64,000 bases of DNA from Lachnospiraceae bacterium (GCA_910575005.1 CAJTCL010000002.1:1-64000), one strand, 5' to 3'; shown: positions 46,459-56,241, numbered from the stretch's first letter. The notes: generated by a model not told the origin, from the letters alone. Program-made: numbers and translations.

Positions 46459-47370
46459 ATGGACATATCATTTAAGAAAATTGAATTGGAGGATCAAGAG
46501 CAGATTGACTTTTACTTAAAGAAAAAGGTATATCGCAGTTGTGATCTGGTATTTGCTAATATTTATCTGTGGAGCCGTAAATATCCCACACAATATGCAA
46601 TTGTGGAAGATGCATTAGTATTTCAGGGCAAAACGGTAGACGGAAGGCCAAGTTGGACATTTCCGGCAGGAGACAGAGAACAGATTCACAGAGCATTGGA
46701 TGTGATGTTTCAATGGTTCAAAGAACAGCAGGAAGACATTCATATGCATCTGGTTCAGGTGCAGGAATTTGAATTGTTGAACGAGTGGTATCCAGATAAA
46801 TTTGAGATCACATATGACAGAGATATTGCAGATTATGTCTATGAGACAGAACAGTTGATTACCCTTGCAGGAAAGAAGCTGCATGGCAAACGCAATCATA
46901 TCAATCGATTTCAGGAAAATAATCCTGATTGGGTTTATGAGTCAATTACCGCTGAAAATGTAGAAGACTGTTTTCAGATGGCGCTCAAATGGCGGGAGCA
47001 GATGCAGTGTGAGATTGACGTTGAAAAGAGAGATGAAATGTGTGTCACCTTAAACGCACTGCGTCTGATGGAAGAATTGGGGCTTAAGGGCGGTATATTG
47101 AGGACAGAGCCTCGGGGTGAGGTGATTGCTTTTACAATGGGAGAGCAATTGAATCCAGACACTTTTGTGGTGCATATTGAGAAGGCATATGCTGAAATAC
47201 AGGGGGCATATCCGATGATTAATCAGCAGTTTGTAATGCATGAGGCACAGAATTATCAATATGTGAACCGTGAGGAAGATACCGGCTCAGAGGGACTTCG
47301 ACGGGCAAAACTTTCTTATCGTCCAGCGTTTTTAGTGGAAAAAGGAAGAGTTACCTTGCGGCAGAGCTAA
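46459..47370 (+). CDS. DUF2156 (GNAT-like) protein
   Basis: This 303-residue protein belongs to the DUF2156 group, the aminoacyl-phosphatidylglycerol synthase C-terminal fold made of two GNAT-like halves. Landmarks are KKVYRSCDLVFANIYLW at the start, LAGKKLHGKRNHINRFQEN in the middle, and GAYPMINQQF with GLRRAKLSYRPAF near the end. It lacks the membrane half of MprF. It starts one base after the ABC gene, so it is tightly coupled. Aminoacyl transfer is possible, but no substrate is proven for the soluble members. Confidence 0.88.
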   Translation: MDISFKKIELEDQEQIDFYLKKKVYRSCDLVFANIYLWSRKYPTQYAIVEDALVFQGKTVDGRPSWTFPAGDREQIHRALDVMFQWFKEQQEDIHMHLVQVQEFELLNEWYPDKFEITYDRDIADYVYETEQLITLAGKKLHGKRNHINRFQENNPDWVYESITAENVEDCFQMALKWREQMQCEIDVEKRDEMCVTLNALRLMEELGLKGGILRTEPRGEVIAFTMGEQLNPDTFVVHIEKAYAEIQGAYPMINQQFVMHEAQNYQYVNREEDTGSEGLRRAKLSYRPAFLVEKGRVTLRQS

Positions 47371-47432
47371 GATTTATGGCAAAAATTAAATGGATAGTGG
47401 ATATAGATGTTTTTTAGGTCAGGAGGAAAATT

Positions 47433-48536
47433 ATGACAAAAATTGATATTATTTCAGGATTTTTAGGCGCAGGAAAGACGACTTTTATTAAAAAAATGTT
47501 GGAGGATGTCTTTCAGGGGGAAAAGATTGTACTGATTGAAAATGAATTTGGAGAGATTGGCATTGACGGCGGATTTTTAAAAGATTCTGGTATCGAGATC
47601 AGTGAATTAAATTCTGGCTGTATCTGTTGTTCCTTGGTGGGGGATTTTGGCAAAAACCTGCGTGAAGTAATGGAGCGTTTTCATCCAGACCGCATTTTGA
47701 TTGAGCCGTCTGGCGTGGGAAAATTGTCAGATGTGATGAAATCTGTCCAGGAGGTGGAGGCAGAAAATGAAGTAAAGCTCAATGGACGGATTACGGTGGT
47801 GAATACTGCCAAGGCCACCAAACAGATGAAAGCGTTTGGCGAATTTTTCAATAATCAGATTGCGTATGCCACGGTGGTAGTTTTAAGCAGAACCCAAAAT
47901 GTAAAACCAGAACAGACAGAAGTTGTGGTAAAAGCCATAAAAGAGAAAAATGCAGACGCAGCAATTATTACCACACCGTGGAATGAGATTGACGGCAAAC
48001 AGATTTATAAAGTGATTGAGCAGCAAAAGTCTCTGGAAGAAGAGCTTTTAGAGGAGCATCATCATGATCATGATCATGACCACCATGAGGAGCATTCCTG
48101 CTGTCATCACGGACATGACCATCATCACCATGAGGAGCATGAGCATGGCCAGGAAGAACATGAGCACTGTCACCATGAACATGATCATCATCATGAGCAT
48201 GGGGAGGACTGTACTTGTGGCTGTCATGATCATCATCATGAGCACGGGCATCATCACGCAGATGAGATTTTTACTAGTTGGGGCAGAGAGACGCCGCATG
48301 TATTTGCCAAAGAAACGATTGAACATGCAATGAAAGTGTTCTGTGAGACAGAAGATTATGGAACCATTCTGCGTGCCAAGGGCATGGTGCCCTGCGAAGA
48401 TTACACCTGGATTTATTTTGATATGGTGGATGGTGAATATGAACTGCGTACCGGAGAGGCAGATTATACAGGAAGGCTCTGTGTGATCGGAACTGATATC
48501 CAGGAAGATAAGTTGGCGGAATTGTTTGGAATCTAA
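47433..48536 (+). CDS. CobW/COG0523-type GTPase with His-rich metal segment
   Basis: This 367-residue G3E GTPase starts with the P-loop SGFLGAGKTTF (8-18) and has the metal motif C63-I-C65-C66 and the Walker B-like EPSGVG. The NKxD is altered (LSRTQN). Between about residues 207 and 281 is a segment very rich in His, Asp, Glu and Cys (more than 30 His), likely a zinc or cobalt store. A C-terminal CobW domain follows. COG0523 proteins hand metals to client enzymes. The next gene is a second, divergent GTPase of the same superfamily. Confidence 0.93.
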   Translation: MTKIDIISGFLGAGKTTFIKKMLEDVFQGEKIVLIENEFGEIGIDGGFLKDSGIEISELNSGCICCSLVGDFGKNLREVMERFHPDRILIEPSGVGKLSDVMKSVQEVEAENEVKLNGRITVVNTAKATKQMKAFGEFFNNQIAYATVVVLSRTQNVKPEQTEVVVKAIKEKNADAAIITTPWNEIDGKQIYKVIEQQKSLEEELLEEHHHDHDHDHHEEHSCCHHGHDHHHHEEHEHGQEEHEHCHHEHDHHHEHGEDCTCGCHDHHHEHGHHHADEIFTSWGRETPHVFAKETIEHAMKVFCETEDYGTILRAKGMVPCEDYTWIYFDMVDGEYELRTGEADYTGRLCVIGTDIQEDKLAELFGI

Positions 48537-48589
48537 GATCAGCAGAGCAGTCTGCAAAGTTTAGGTGAGTTGAGAGGAAAGGGTGTGCA

Positions 48590-49537
48590 ATGAATATGGA
48601 TATTCCAGTATATTTGTTTTCTGGTTTTATGGACAGCGGAAAGAGCTCTCTGATTCGGGAAACTCTGGTCGAAGGAGATTTCAGTGAGGGCGGAAAGACG
48701 CTGCTGATTCTTTGTGAAGATGGGGAAGTAGAATTTGACGAAAATGAGTTGGCAGAGGCTGATACGCAGATGGTTATGATAGAGGAAGAGGAATCCTTTA
48801 CTGCTGCAAAACTTATGGAATTGCAGCTTCAATATCAGCCAGACCAGGTATTTATTGAATATAATGGAACCTGGCAGATGTCTACCTTTCTGGAGATGGA
48901 GCTGCCTAAGGGTTGGGAGTTGGTGCAGTCTCTGGCCACGGTAGATGCCACTAGTTTTGATCTCTATCTGAATAATATGAGGGCCATGATTATGGAACAG
49001 CTTTTTGCGGCGGATGTGGTGATTTTAAACCGTTGTGACGATGATACGCCCAAGGGCAGATTTCGCCGAGCGATCAAGGCAGTCAACCGCAAAGCACAGA
49101 TTGCATATGAGCGAGCAGATGGTACCATTGATGAGAATGATATGGAAGAGCTTCCATATGATTTAAATCAGGAGATTATTGAAATTACAGATATGGATTA
49201 TGGGATCTGGTATATGGATGCGATGGATGACCCAAGAAAATATGAGGGGAAAAAGGTACGTTTTCTGGCGCTCGTTTACCGTCCACAGAAGATGAAAAAA
49301 GGTGTATTTGTGCCAGGACGTTTTGCAATGACTTGTTGTGTGGATGATATTACTTTTGTGGGATTTAAGTGCAAATATGACAAGGCTGCTGAGATTTCTC
49401 ATAAGTCCTGGATTACCATTACTGCAGAGATGCACTATGAATTTGCAATAGAATATAAAGGCAAAGGACCAGTATTATATGCACTGGATGTGCAGCCGGC
49501 CAAGAAGCCGGAGGATGAATTTATTTACTTTAGCTGA
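48590..49537 (+). CDS. CobW-like GTPase with a different C-terminal domain
   Basis: This 315-residue protein has a P-loop SGFMDSGKSSL (11-21) and a base-recognition motif LNRCDDD, so the N-terminal 190 residues are G3E-type. The CxCC metal motif of its neighbour is missing (LCEDGEVEFDE in that region). Residues about 215-315 are a beta-rich domain (YEGKKVRFLALVYRP, KKGVFVPGRFAMTCCVDD, VGFKCKY) resembling the DUF1980/TIGR03943 family, which is linked to a permease in other Firmicutes. It follows the first GTPase by 53 bases. A paired metallochaperone role is inferred. Confidence 0.8.
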   Translation: MNMDIPVYLFSGFMDSGKSSLIRETLVEGDFSEGGKTLLILCEDGEVEFDENELAEADTQMVMIEEEESFTAAKLMELQLQYQPDQVFIEYNGTWQMSTFLEMELPKGWELVQSLATVDATSFDLYLNNMRAMIMEQLFAADVVILNRCDDDTPKGRFRRAIKAVNRKAQIAYERADGTIDENDMEELPYDLNQEIIEITDMDYGIWYMDAMDDPRKYEGKKVRFLALVYRPQKMKKGVFVPGRFAMTCCVDDITFVGFKCKYDKAAEISHKSWITITAEMHYEFAIEYKGKGPVLYALDVQPAKKPEDEFIYFS

Positions 49538-49605
49538 TTTATCATTAGGTTTTAATGGAATGGCGCTTGTTCTGCAAGACGATGTTTCAGTATCAGGAGG
49601 TAGGA

Positions 49606-51189
49606 ATGAAATATTTGGATACCGATATTCCGATCAGATTATTCCAAAATCATTTGAATAGTGAAATTTATGTAGATAAAAGCCAGATGATTGCGCAAAT
49701 TTCCAAAAACATCAGAACAGGGAATCGTTATTTGTGTATTACTCGTCCGAGGCGTTTTGGCAAGACTGTGAATGCAAATATGCTAGGTTCTTTTTATACG
49801 AAAGGTTATGATACCCATGAGCAGTTTGATAACCTTGCAATTGCACAGACTGATAGTTATAAGAAACATTTGAATCAATATCATGTGATTTATATTGATT
49901 TCAGTCGTATGCCAGATTTTTGCTGCAGCTATCAACAGTATATGTCAAGTATTGTACAAGGATTAAGAGAAGATTTACAAAAAACCTATCCAGAACTTCA
50001 GAATCATGTCTATGATAAAATCAGTGAAATGCTGCTTGATACAGGAGAGTCGTTTGTGTTTATTTTAGACGAATGGGATGCTGTCTTTCATGAAGAATTT
50101 ATACAGGTAAGAGATAAAAGCCAATATTTGAAATTTTTGAAAGCTTTGCTGAAAGATCAACCATATGTCGATCTTGTATATATGACGGGGATACTTCCGA
50201 TTGCAAAATATTCCAGTGGTTCAGAATTAAATATGTTTGACGAGTATAATTTTATGAACGATAATATATATGATGATTATTTTGGTTTTCGCGAAGAAGA
50301 GGTCAAAATACTTTGCACTCAGTATGCGTCGATGTCTTTTGAAGAAATGAAGATCTGGTATGATGGTTATTATACTAGTGACGGACAGAGCTTGTTTAAT
50401 CCACGTTCTGTCAGTAAAGCTTTGATGCGTGGAGTCTGTCTCAATTATTGGACAGAGACCGGACCTATGAATGAGATTGCAGATTGTATTGAGCACAATG
50501 TGGATGAAGTGAGAGAAGATATTGTTAAACTTGTGGCACAAATCCCTGTATCTGTGAGATTGAAAGGTTATAGTGCAGCCGAACAGCAGTTGAACACCAG
50601 AGATGAGATTCTCTCTGCTATGGTAGTGTATGGTTTTTTATCCTATTATGATGGAAAAGTAAGAATTCCTAATCAGGAATTGATGGATAAGTATCAGGAG
50701 GTATTGGAACGGGATAGTTTTGGAGAAGTAAAAGATATTGTGGATTGTTCCAAAGAGATGTTGGAAGCTACATGGAATTGTGATGAACAAAAAGTGGCGG
50801 CAATTTTGGAAAAAGTTCATGACAGAGAGATTCCATTTCTAACATATCATGATGAAAATGCGCTTTCTTGTGTGATCACATTATGTTATCTCTATACCAG
50901 AAAAGATTATGTGATCGAGAGAGAGGCTAAAAGTGGTAAGGGATATTGTGATTATTTGTTTCTTCCTAAAAAAATAGGAAAGCCGGCAATTATCCTGGAG
51001 TTAAAGGTTGGGCATTCTTGTGAGGCGGCTTTGGCACAGATTAAGAATCAGAATTATATGCAAAAAGTAGAAAAATGTCATCAGATTCTACTTGTTGGAA
51101 TTAGTTACAATCGAAATAAATGTTATACATGTAAAATAGAAAAACAGGAAAGGAAAAGGTGCGGCATAGAGGGTTCCGCAGCTAGGTGA
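49606..51189 (+). CDS. AAA-ATPase-like/PD-(D/E)XK nuclease-family protein
   Basis: This 527-residue protein has an N-terminal AAA-like ATPase (Pfam AAA-ATPase_like type) with ITRPRRFGKT (45-54), FVFILDEWDAVF as Walker B, and YMTGILPI. The C-terminus has a PD-(D/E)XK nuclease fold with GYCDYLFLPKK and AIILELKVG as the Asp and Glu-x-Lys positions. Families of this kind are multicopy in Bacteroides and Clostridia and of unknown role; mobile-element or defence links have been suggested but not shown. It starts at ATG 49606 with AGGAGG ahead. Base composition is slightly more AT-rich than that of its neighbours. Confidence 0.85.
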   Translation: MKYLDTDIPIRLFQNHLNSEIYVDKSQMIAQISKNIRTGNRYLCITRPRRFGKTVNANMLGSFYTKGYDTHEQFDNLAIAQTDSYKKHLNQYHVIYIDFSRMPDFCCSYQQYMSSIVQGLREDLQKTYPELQNHVYDKISEMLLDTGESFVFILDEWDAVFHEEFIQVRDKSQYLKFLKALLKDQPYVDLVYMTGILPIAKYSSGSELNMFDEYNFMNDNIYDDYFGFREEEVKILCTQYASMSFEEMKIWYDGYYTSDGQSLFNPRSVSKALMRGVCLNYWTETGPMNEIADCIEHNVDEVREDIVKLVAQIPVSVRLKGYSAAEQQLNTRDEILSAMVVYGFLSYYDGKVRIPNQELMDKYQEVLERDSFGEVKDIVDCSKEMLEATWNCDEQKVAAILEKVHDREIPFLTYHDENALSCVITLCYLYTRKDYVIEREAKSGKGYCDYLFLPKKIGKPAIILELKVGHSCEAALAQIKNQNYMQKVEKCHQILLVGISYNRNKCYTCKIEKQERKRCGIEGSAAR

Positions 51190-51193
51190 AGGT

Positions 51194-52324
51194 ATGGTTT
51201 ACAAAGAGTTTCAGGATTTAAAACTGTCCGCCCTTGGAATGGGGGCAATGCGTCTGCCCGTGTTAGATGGGGATGATGCAAAGATTGACGAAGAAAAAAC
51301 GGCACAGATGATTGATTATGCTATGGAACATGGAATTAATTATTATGATACTGCTTGGGGATATCACAGTGGCAATTCAGAGCTGGTGATGGGCAGAGTG
51401 CTCAGTGCATATCCAAGAGAGAGCTATTATCTTGCCACAAAATTTCCAGGTTATGATCTCTCAAATATGGACAAAGTGGAAGAGATTTTTGAGCGTCAGC
51501 TTGAAAAATGTGGGGTGGAATATTTTGATTTCTATCTGTTTCACAATGTCTGTGAGATGAATATTGATGCTTATCTAGATCCCAAATATGGTATCTATAC
51601 ATATCTTATGGAACAAAAGAACAATGGGCGTATTCGCCATTTGGGATTTTCTGCACATGGCAGCTATGAGGTGATGGAGCGTTTTTTAAAGGCTTATGGA
51701 GCGCAGATGGAATTTTGCCAGATACAGCTCAATTGGCTGGATTGGTCTTTCCAGGATGCCAAAGACAAAGTTGAGCTGCTTAAGAAATATCATATTCCAG
51801 TGTGGGTGATGGAGCCTGTGCGCGGTGGCAGGCTTTGTAAGCTGTCCAAAGAGGAGACAGAACATCTAAAAAAATTGCGTCCAGAAGAGACCGTGCCTGC
51901 TTGGGCATTTCGATTTTTACAGGCGATTCCAGAGGTGACGATGGTGCTTTCTGGGATGTCAAACAGGGAACAGCTTCAGGAAAATATTCAGACTTTTGAG
52001 GAGGAGCGCCCACTCAATCAGGAAGAGTGGAATGAATTGCTTCAAGTGGCGCAGAGGATGATAGAAAAGAGAGTGCTTCCCTGTACTGCCTGCCGTTATT
52101 GTGTCAGTCATTGTTCTAAAGGACTGGATATTCCTTCCCTGCTGGAACTGTATAATGAACATGTTTTTACAGAGGGTGGATTTCTTGCGCCTATGGCGCT
52201 GCGTGCGATGCCAAAGGAGAAACAGCCCAGTGCCTGCATTGGCTGCAGAAGCTGTGAGGCTGTTTGTCCTCAGCAGATTAAGATCTCGGAGGCGATGGCA
52301 GATTTCTGTGAAAAAATGAGATAG
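51194..52324 (+). CDS. Aldo/keto reductase with 4Fe-4S C-terminal domain
   Basis: This 376-residue protein has an aldo/keto reductase barrel (about 1-270) with the catalytic D52-TAWG-Y57 region (YYDTAWGYHSGNSE), a Lys in YYLATKFPG and a His in FDFYLFHNV. A C-terminal ferredoxin-like region has CTACRYCVSHC and CIGCRSCEAVCP (two 4Fe-4S cluster motifs). Such fused reductases are common in anaerobes and probably use ferredoxin-like electrons; substrates are unknown. It starts only four bases after the nuclease-family gene stops. Confidence 0.92.
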   Translation: MVYKEFQDLKLSALGMGAMRLPVLDGDDAKIDEEKTAQMIDYAMEHGINYYDTAWGYHSGNSELVMGRVLSAYPRESYYLATKFPGYDLSNMDKVEEIFERQLEKCGVEYFDFYLFHNVCEMNIDAYLDPKYGIYTYLMEQKNNGRIRHLGFSAHGSYEVMERFLKAYGAQMEFCQIQLNWLDWSFQDAKDKVELLKKYHIPVWVMEPVRGGRLCKLSKEETEHLKKLRPEETVPAWAFRFLQAIPEVTMVLSGMSNREQLQENIQTFEEERPLNQEEWNELLQVAQRMIEKRVLPCTACRYCVSHCSKGLDIPSLLELYNEHVFTEGGFLAPMALRAMPKEKQPSACIGCRSCEAVCPQQIKISEAMADFCEKMR

Positions 52325-52422
52325 TACAGTCAGAAGAGGATTCTTTTGGGGAAGCTGTGCCAGTGGGGATTTTCTATTGAAATTAAGGAGAAGAATCATA
52401 TTTTTCAGGGAAAGGAACAGAC

Positions 52423-53100
52423 ATGGGAGCAGACAGCAGGTTATCAGACCGGATCGCGGACAGTATCTTGTCTATGATTGTGGTGGAAAAGCGTTTTTTG
52501 CCAGGCAGCAAATTACCCAATGAAAATATATTATCTGAGGAATTAAAGGTCAGCCGTACAACACTGCGGGAAGCAATTCGGATCCTTGCTACAGGTGGAA
52601 TTTTAGAGACACGGCGCGGCAAAGGTACTTTTGTCAGGGAAGATTTTAAACCAGAGCACTCAGAGGAATTGTCAGCTTTGGTTTCTGCTAAAGTAAAGGC
52701 CAGAGATCTATATGAAATGCGTCTAATTTTTGAACCGGAGGCGGCATATTATGCTGCCCTGCGTGCCACAGATGAGGAAATTGGGCGTATTTTAGTCCTA
52801 GGAGCAGAGATTGAGGAGCGAATCAGATTAAAAAAAGACCGCACGAAAGTGGAACAGGCTTTCCATCAATCCATTGCCAGAGCTACACACAATGAATTTA
52901 TGAATCAGTTAATGCCAGTGATCTATGAGGGCATCAACAAGGGGGTAGCGCTCTCCAAAATTCATGGAGAAGCTGTCCAGGCAACCCTGATTGATCATAA
53001 AATTTTGATGGATTTTATCAAGGCGCGCAATGGGGAAGGGGCGAGAAACGCAATGCGTATTCATATCTTGCATGCTATGGAGCATCTTTCTATGGAATGA
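52423..53100 (+). CDS. GntR/FadR-family transcriptional regulator
   Basis: This 225-residue regulator has an N-terminal winged HTH (about 5-75, with LKVSRTTLREAIRILATGGI and RRGKGTFV) and a C-terminal FCD effector domain (about 90-220) with Asp/His residues for a metal and a carboxylate ligand (HQSIARATHNEF, HKILMDFIKARN). FadR-type regulators usually sense organic acids or sugars. It lies between the aldo/keto reductase and the signal peptidase, and neither is clearly its target. Confidence 0.92.
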   Translation: MGADSRLSDRIADSILSMIVVEKRFLPGSKLPNENILSEELKVSRTTLREAIRILATGGILETRRGKGTFVREDFKPEHSEELSALVSAKVKARDLYEMRLIFEPEAAYYAALRATDEEIGRILVLGAEIEERIRLKKDRTKVEQAFHQSIARATHNEFMNQLMPVIYEGINKGVALSKIHGEAVQATLIDHKILMDFIKARNGEGARNAMRIHILHAMEHLSME

Positions 53101-53136
53101 GATTTGTAAAGTTTTAGTACATATGGAGGGATAAAA

Positions 53137-53769
53137 ATGAAGCCAGATAACAGAGAAACACAAGAGATTGAGGCGGCAGACATAAGTGAAACACAAGAAG
53201 ATATGGAACTGCAGAATGTGAAAGAACCTCAAACCCAAGCAACGAAGAGTAAAGGAAAGGCCATTATCCGAGAGATCATCAGCAATCTGACCATTATTAT
53301 CATTGCTTTGGGCGTTGGTTTTTTTCTGAATAAATATATGATCGCTAATGCACAAGTTCCCACAAGTTCTATGGAGACTACGGTAATGGCTGGTGACAGA
53401 ATCTTAGTAAATCGTCTTTCTTACATATTTGGAGAGCCGCAGCGTGGGGATATTGTGACCTTTATTTATCCAGATGACGGTAAGACATTGTATCTAAAGC
53501 GGATTATAGGACTGCCAGGAGAGACTATTTCTGGGAAAAAGGGTGTGATTTATATTGATGGACAGCCCTTACAGGAGGATTTTACGGAGGAAGTCAGTTA
53601 TGATAATTTCGGACCCTATACAGTTCCAGAGGGAAGCTATTTTATGATGGGAGATAACCGTAATGATTCTTGGGATTCGAGGTATTGGGAGCATAAATTT
53701 GTAAAATTGGAGGATATTATTGGAAAGGCGGAGCTCAGTTATTTTCCCCATCCTCGTATACTAAGGTAA
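53137..53769 (+). CDS. lepB: Signal peptidase I
   Basis: This 210-residue membrane protease removes signal peptides from secreted proteins. It has an acidic cytoplasmic N-terminus (1-45), one membrane helix (about 46-64), the catalytic Ser78 in PTSSMETT and Lys121 in LKRIIGLPGE, and the conserved MMGDNRNDSWDSRYW. The cytoplasmic tail is longer than in B. subtilis SipS. GGAGG precedes the ATG. Confidence 0.95.
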   Translation: MKPDNRETQEIEAADISETQEDMELQNVKEPQTQATKSKGKAIIREIISNLTIIIIALGVGFFLNKYMIANAQVPTSSMETTVMAGDRILVNRLSYIFGEPQRGDIVTFIYPDDGKTLYLKRIIGLPGETISGKKGVIYIDGQPLQEDFTEEVSYDNFGPYTVPEGSYFMMGDNRNDSWDSRYWEHKFVKLEDIIGKAELSYFPHPRILR

Positions 53770-53835
53770 ATTGAAACAGTCATAAGATAGAACGAAGGAG
53801 GTAAGCCCACATCAATTTCCATGTCCCCTTACCAT

Positions 53836-53867
53836 AAAAAGAATCCCGCTATGCAGGATTCTTTTTT
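53836..53867 (+). terminator. Shared terminator between lepB and the hybrid kinase
   Basis: AAAAAGAATCC (53836-53846) pairs with GGATTCTTTTTT (53856-53867), with a nine-base loop and flanking T-run on both strands. It ends lepB on the plus strand and, on the minus strand, overlaps the stop of the hybrid kinase (53849-53851). A further stem GGTAAG/CCTTACC lies just upstream. Confidence 0.85.
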
Positions 53868-56080
53868 ATAACTTTTGCTATAGTTTCTAAGAGCAATGGA
53901 ATATCAATTGGCTTTGTCAGATGTGCATCCATACCACTTTCAATAGATAATTGTCTGTCGCTCTCAAAGGCATTCGCGGACAAAGCGATAATCGGAATTC
54001 CTGCCAATAAAGGATTTTTTAGATTACGAATGGCTTTGGCCGCCTTTCGTCCGTCCATTACTGGCATCTGAATATCCATCAATACTAAGTCAAAATCTCC
54101 AGGTTTGGAGTTTTTTAATTTTTCCACAGCGATACTGCCATTGACAGCGGTATCTATGAAAAAGCCTAATCCTTGAAGTATCTCTGTCTCAATTTCCAGA
54201 TTGATCATATTGTCTTCCACCAGAAGGATTTTATGATTCATCGGTTGGAAGGTTGTGTTTTCAGAGTGTTCTGAAATGTTTGCGGAATTATCTGGTATAC
54301 GCAGACGCAGTGTAACAGTAAAAGTACTTCCCTTGCCTGCTGCACTGTCTACCTCTATGGTGCCTCCCATTGAGGTGACAATATTTTTGGCAATTGTGAG
54401 GCTTAAGCCTGTGCCATGAATTCCGCTAAAGGTTGTGTTTTTTTCACGTTCAAATGGTTCAAAAATATGTGACAGAAAATCTTTACCAATACCAATTCCA
54501 GTGTCTTTAAATACAAATTCATAGACAATATATTGATTAGGAAGCATTTCCTGTTCGGTAACAATGATTTCTACTTGGCCGCCAGCCTCTGTATAGGAGA
54601 CAGCATTGTCAGTAAGGTATTGAAAGAGCTGTGTTAGTCTGCCAGGATCACTGTAAATTACAGAATGCTTTAGTTTTGTATCATCTAAAGTGAAAGAGAT
54701 ATTTTTTTCTTTGGCCAGCGGCAGTAATTCTTGATATACTTCCTTTAAAATCTCGTCTAAATTACATTCATATTCGTCTATCTTAATTTCATTTGATTCC
54801 GTCCACGATAGTTCTAATACTTTTTCCATCAGTCCTAAGAGTTGTCTGCTGGAATGTTCAATCTTGGAAAGATAGCTTTGTACAGCTTCAATATCTGTAA
54901 TGTGTTTTTTTGCAAGGTCAGTAAAGCCAAATATGGCATTTAAAGGTGTGCGGATATCGTGGGACATATTGGAAAGAAAGGTGTTTCTAGCAACAATAGC
55001 TAAATTTGCATTTTTCAATGCTTCCTGTAAAATTTGCTTTTGTTCCATTTCACGCTGAACTTCAATATCTACTTTTCGATATCCCAAAACAATTTGGGAA
55101 ATGTGTTGTTCACTTCCTACATTGACAATGCGAAGCTGAAGATATTGTAGTTTCCCATTTTTTAGAACACGATAATTGATATAATAAGTTTTGCGATTGG
55201 ATAATTTTTTGCGGATATATTCTGGTGCTGTCAGTTTGGAAATCTGTTTGCGATCCTCAGGATGAACCCATGTATTGACATAATTTGACAGGTACCAATG
55301 AAATCCAAGTGATTGGTATTTTTTATTAAACTGACGTTTGGTGCGGCTGCTGAGCCGATAGGGGAATACTCTGTCGGTGTCGAGGTCAGCATAGAGGATG
55401 GATTCATAATTTACACTGAGCCCCTCTATTACCTCCAGACGCCGCAAATGTTCTTGATTAATAATTTTGCGTTCCTTGTCATATTCTTCAATCAGACTTT
55501 TTAATATTTGATCTTTTTCGTTGATCAGAGCCACTTTTTCCTGCAGATAACGTTTCTTCTTTTCTGTGGCATCGCCCAGAAATACATAAAAAATATCTCC
55601 CACAGCATCGCTGTGAATAAAATGTCCGTAATCTTCAATCCAACGAATCGAACCATCTTTACACACGATACGGTATTCCACATAATCCAGATCATACTGG
55701 CTGTCAGCAATCTGTTCTTTGATACTTTGTTCAACATGATCTAAATCTTTGTGGTATACCATTCCTCTAAAGGAATTACCAGTAATCTCCTGAAATTCTT
55801 TAAAGGTACGGCATAAAAAAATGCGCAGCAGTGCTTGATTTGCGTAGATTATCTCTTCTTTATCATTTGCTTTATAGATCAAAAAGCCCCCTGGCATTTC
55901 ATCCATAAATTTTATCATTTCATGAGCCATGCGGATATTTTCAGGATCCCGAAAAAAAGAATTATCTGCAAGGGCGTCTTGTGAAACCTGCTGTCCAATG
56001 TCCGCAATATTATATTCGGGAAGGCTTAACAGGGTTAATACATATTCTATTAAATTGTGAGTATTATTGAGTGTGTTCAT
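53849..56080 (-). CDS. Hybrid sensor histidine kinase with two PAS-like domains and a receiver
   Basis: This 743-residue soluble kinase has a first PAS domain (about 60-175), a coiled coil (175-215), a second PAS-like domain (about 225-340) and the His region FLSNMSHDIRTPLNAIFGF (His374). An ATPase domain follows with DNAVSYTEAG, KDTGIGIG and GTGLSLTIAK. A C-terminal receiver has LLVEDN and Asp669 in LMDIQMPVMDG, and Lys in LTKPID. No membrane helix is seen, so it senses an internal signal. No response regulator is adjacent, so it either phosphorylates a distant regulator or acts through its own receiver; a phosphorelay to Spo0A is possible but unproven. Confidence 0.92.
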   Translation of the reverse strand: MNTLNNTHNLIEYVLTLLSLPEYNIADIGQQVSQDALADNSFFRDPENIRMAHEMIKFMDEMPGGFLIYKANDKEEIIYANQALLRIFLCRTFKEFQEITGNSFRGMVYHKDLDHVEQSIKEQIADSQYDLDYVEYRIVCKDGSIRWIEDYGHFIHSDAVGDIFYVFLGDATEKKKRYLQEKVALINEKDQILKSLIEEYDKERKIINQEHLRRLEVIEGLSVNYESILYADLDTDRVFPYRLSSRTKRQFNKKYQSLGFHWYLSNYVNTWVHPEDRKQISKLTAPEYIRKKLSNRKTYYINYRVLKNGKLQYLQLRIVNVGSEQHISQIVLGYRKVDIEVQREMEQKQILQEALKNANLAIVARNTFLSNMSHDIRTPLNAIFGFTDLAKKHITDIEAVQSYLSKIEHSSRQLLGLMEKVLELSWTESNEIKIDEYECNLDEILKEVYQELLPLAKEKNISFTLDDTKLKHSVIYSDPGRLTQLFQYLTDNAVSYTEAGGQVEIIVTEQEMLPNQYIVYEFVFKDTGIGIGKDFLSHIFEPFEREKNTTFSGIHGTGLSLTIAKNIVTSMGGTIEVDSAAGKGSTFTVTLRLRIPDNSANISEHSENTTFQPMNHKILLVEDNMINLEIETEILQGLGFFIDTAVNGSIAVEKLKNSKPGDFDLVLMDIQMPVMDGRKAAKAIRNLKNPLLAGIPIIALSANAFESDRQLSIESGMDAHLTKPIDIPLLLETIAKVIKKNPA

Positions 56081-56241
56081 AATAAATATTCTCCCTGAAA
56101 TAATGTTACATAGATGTTACCTTGTGTTTTGTGCATTTATATAGTGTCTATGACAAAATATTTTACCATAAAATGGACATTTTGTCATGTGTGAAGCCAA
56201 AAAATGGGAGCAAAATTTACAAAATTTGTTATACAACACTA

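Noticed and set aside
48048-48557. 169-residue Met/Ile-rich minus-strand frame
   Set aside because: It is the mirror of the CAT/CAC codons in the His-rich segment of the CobW gene.
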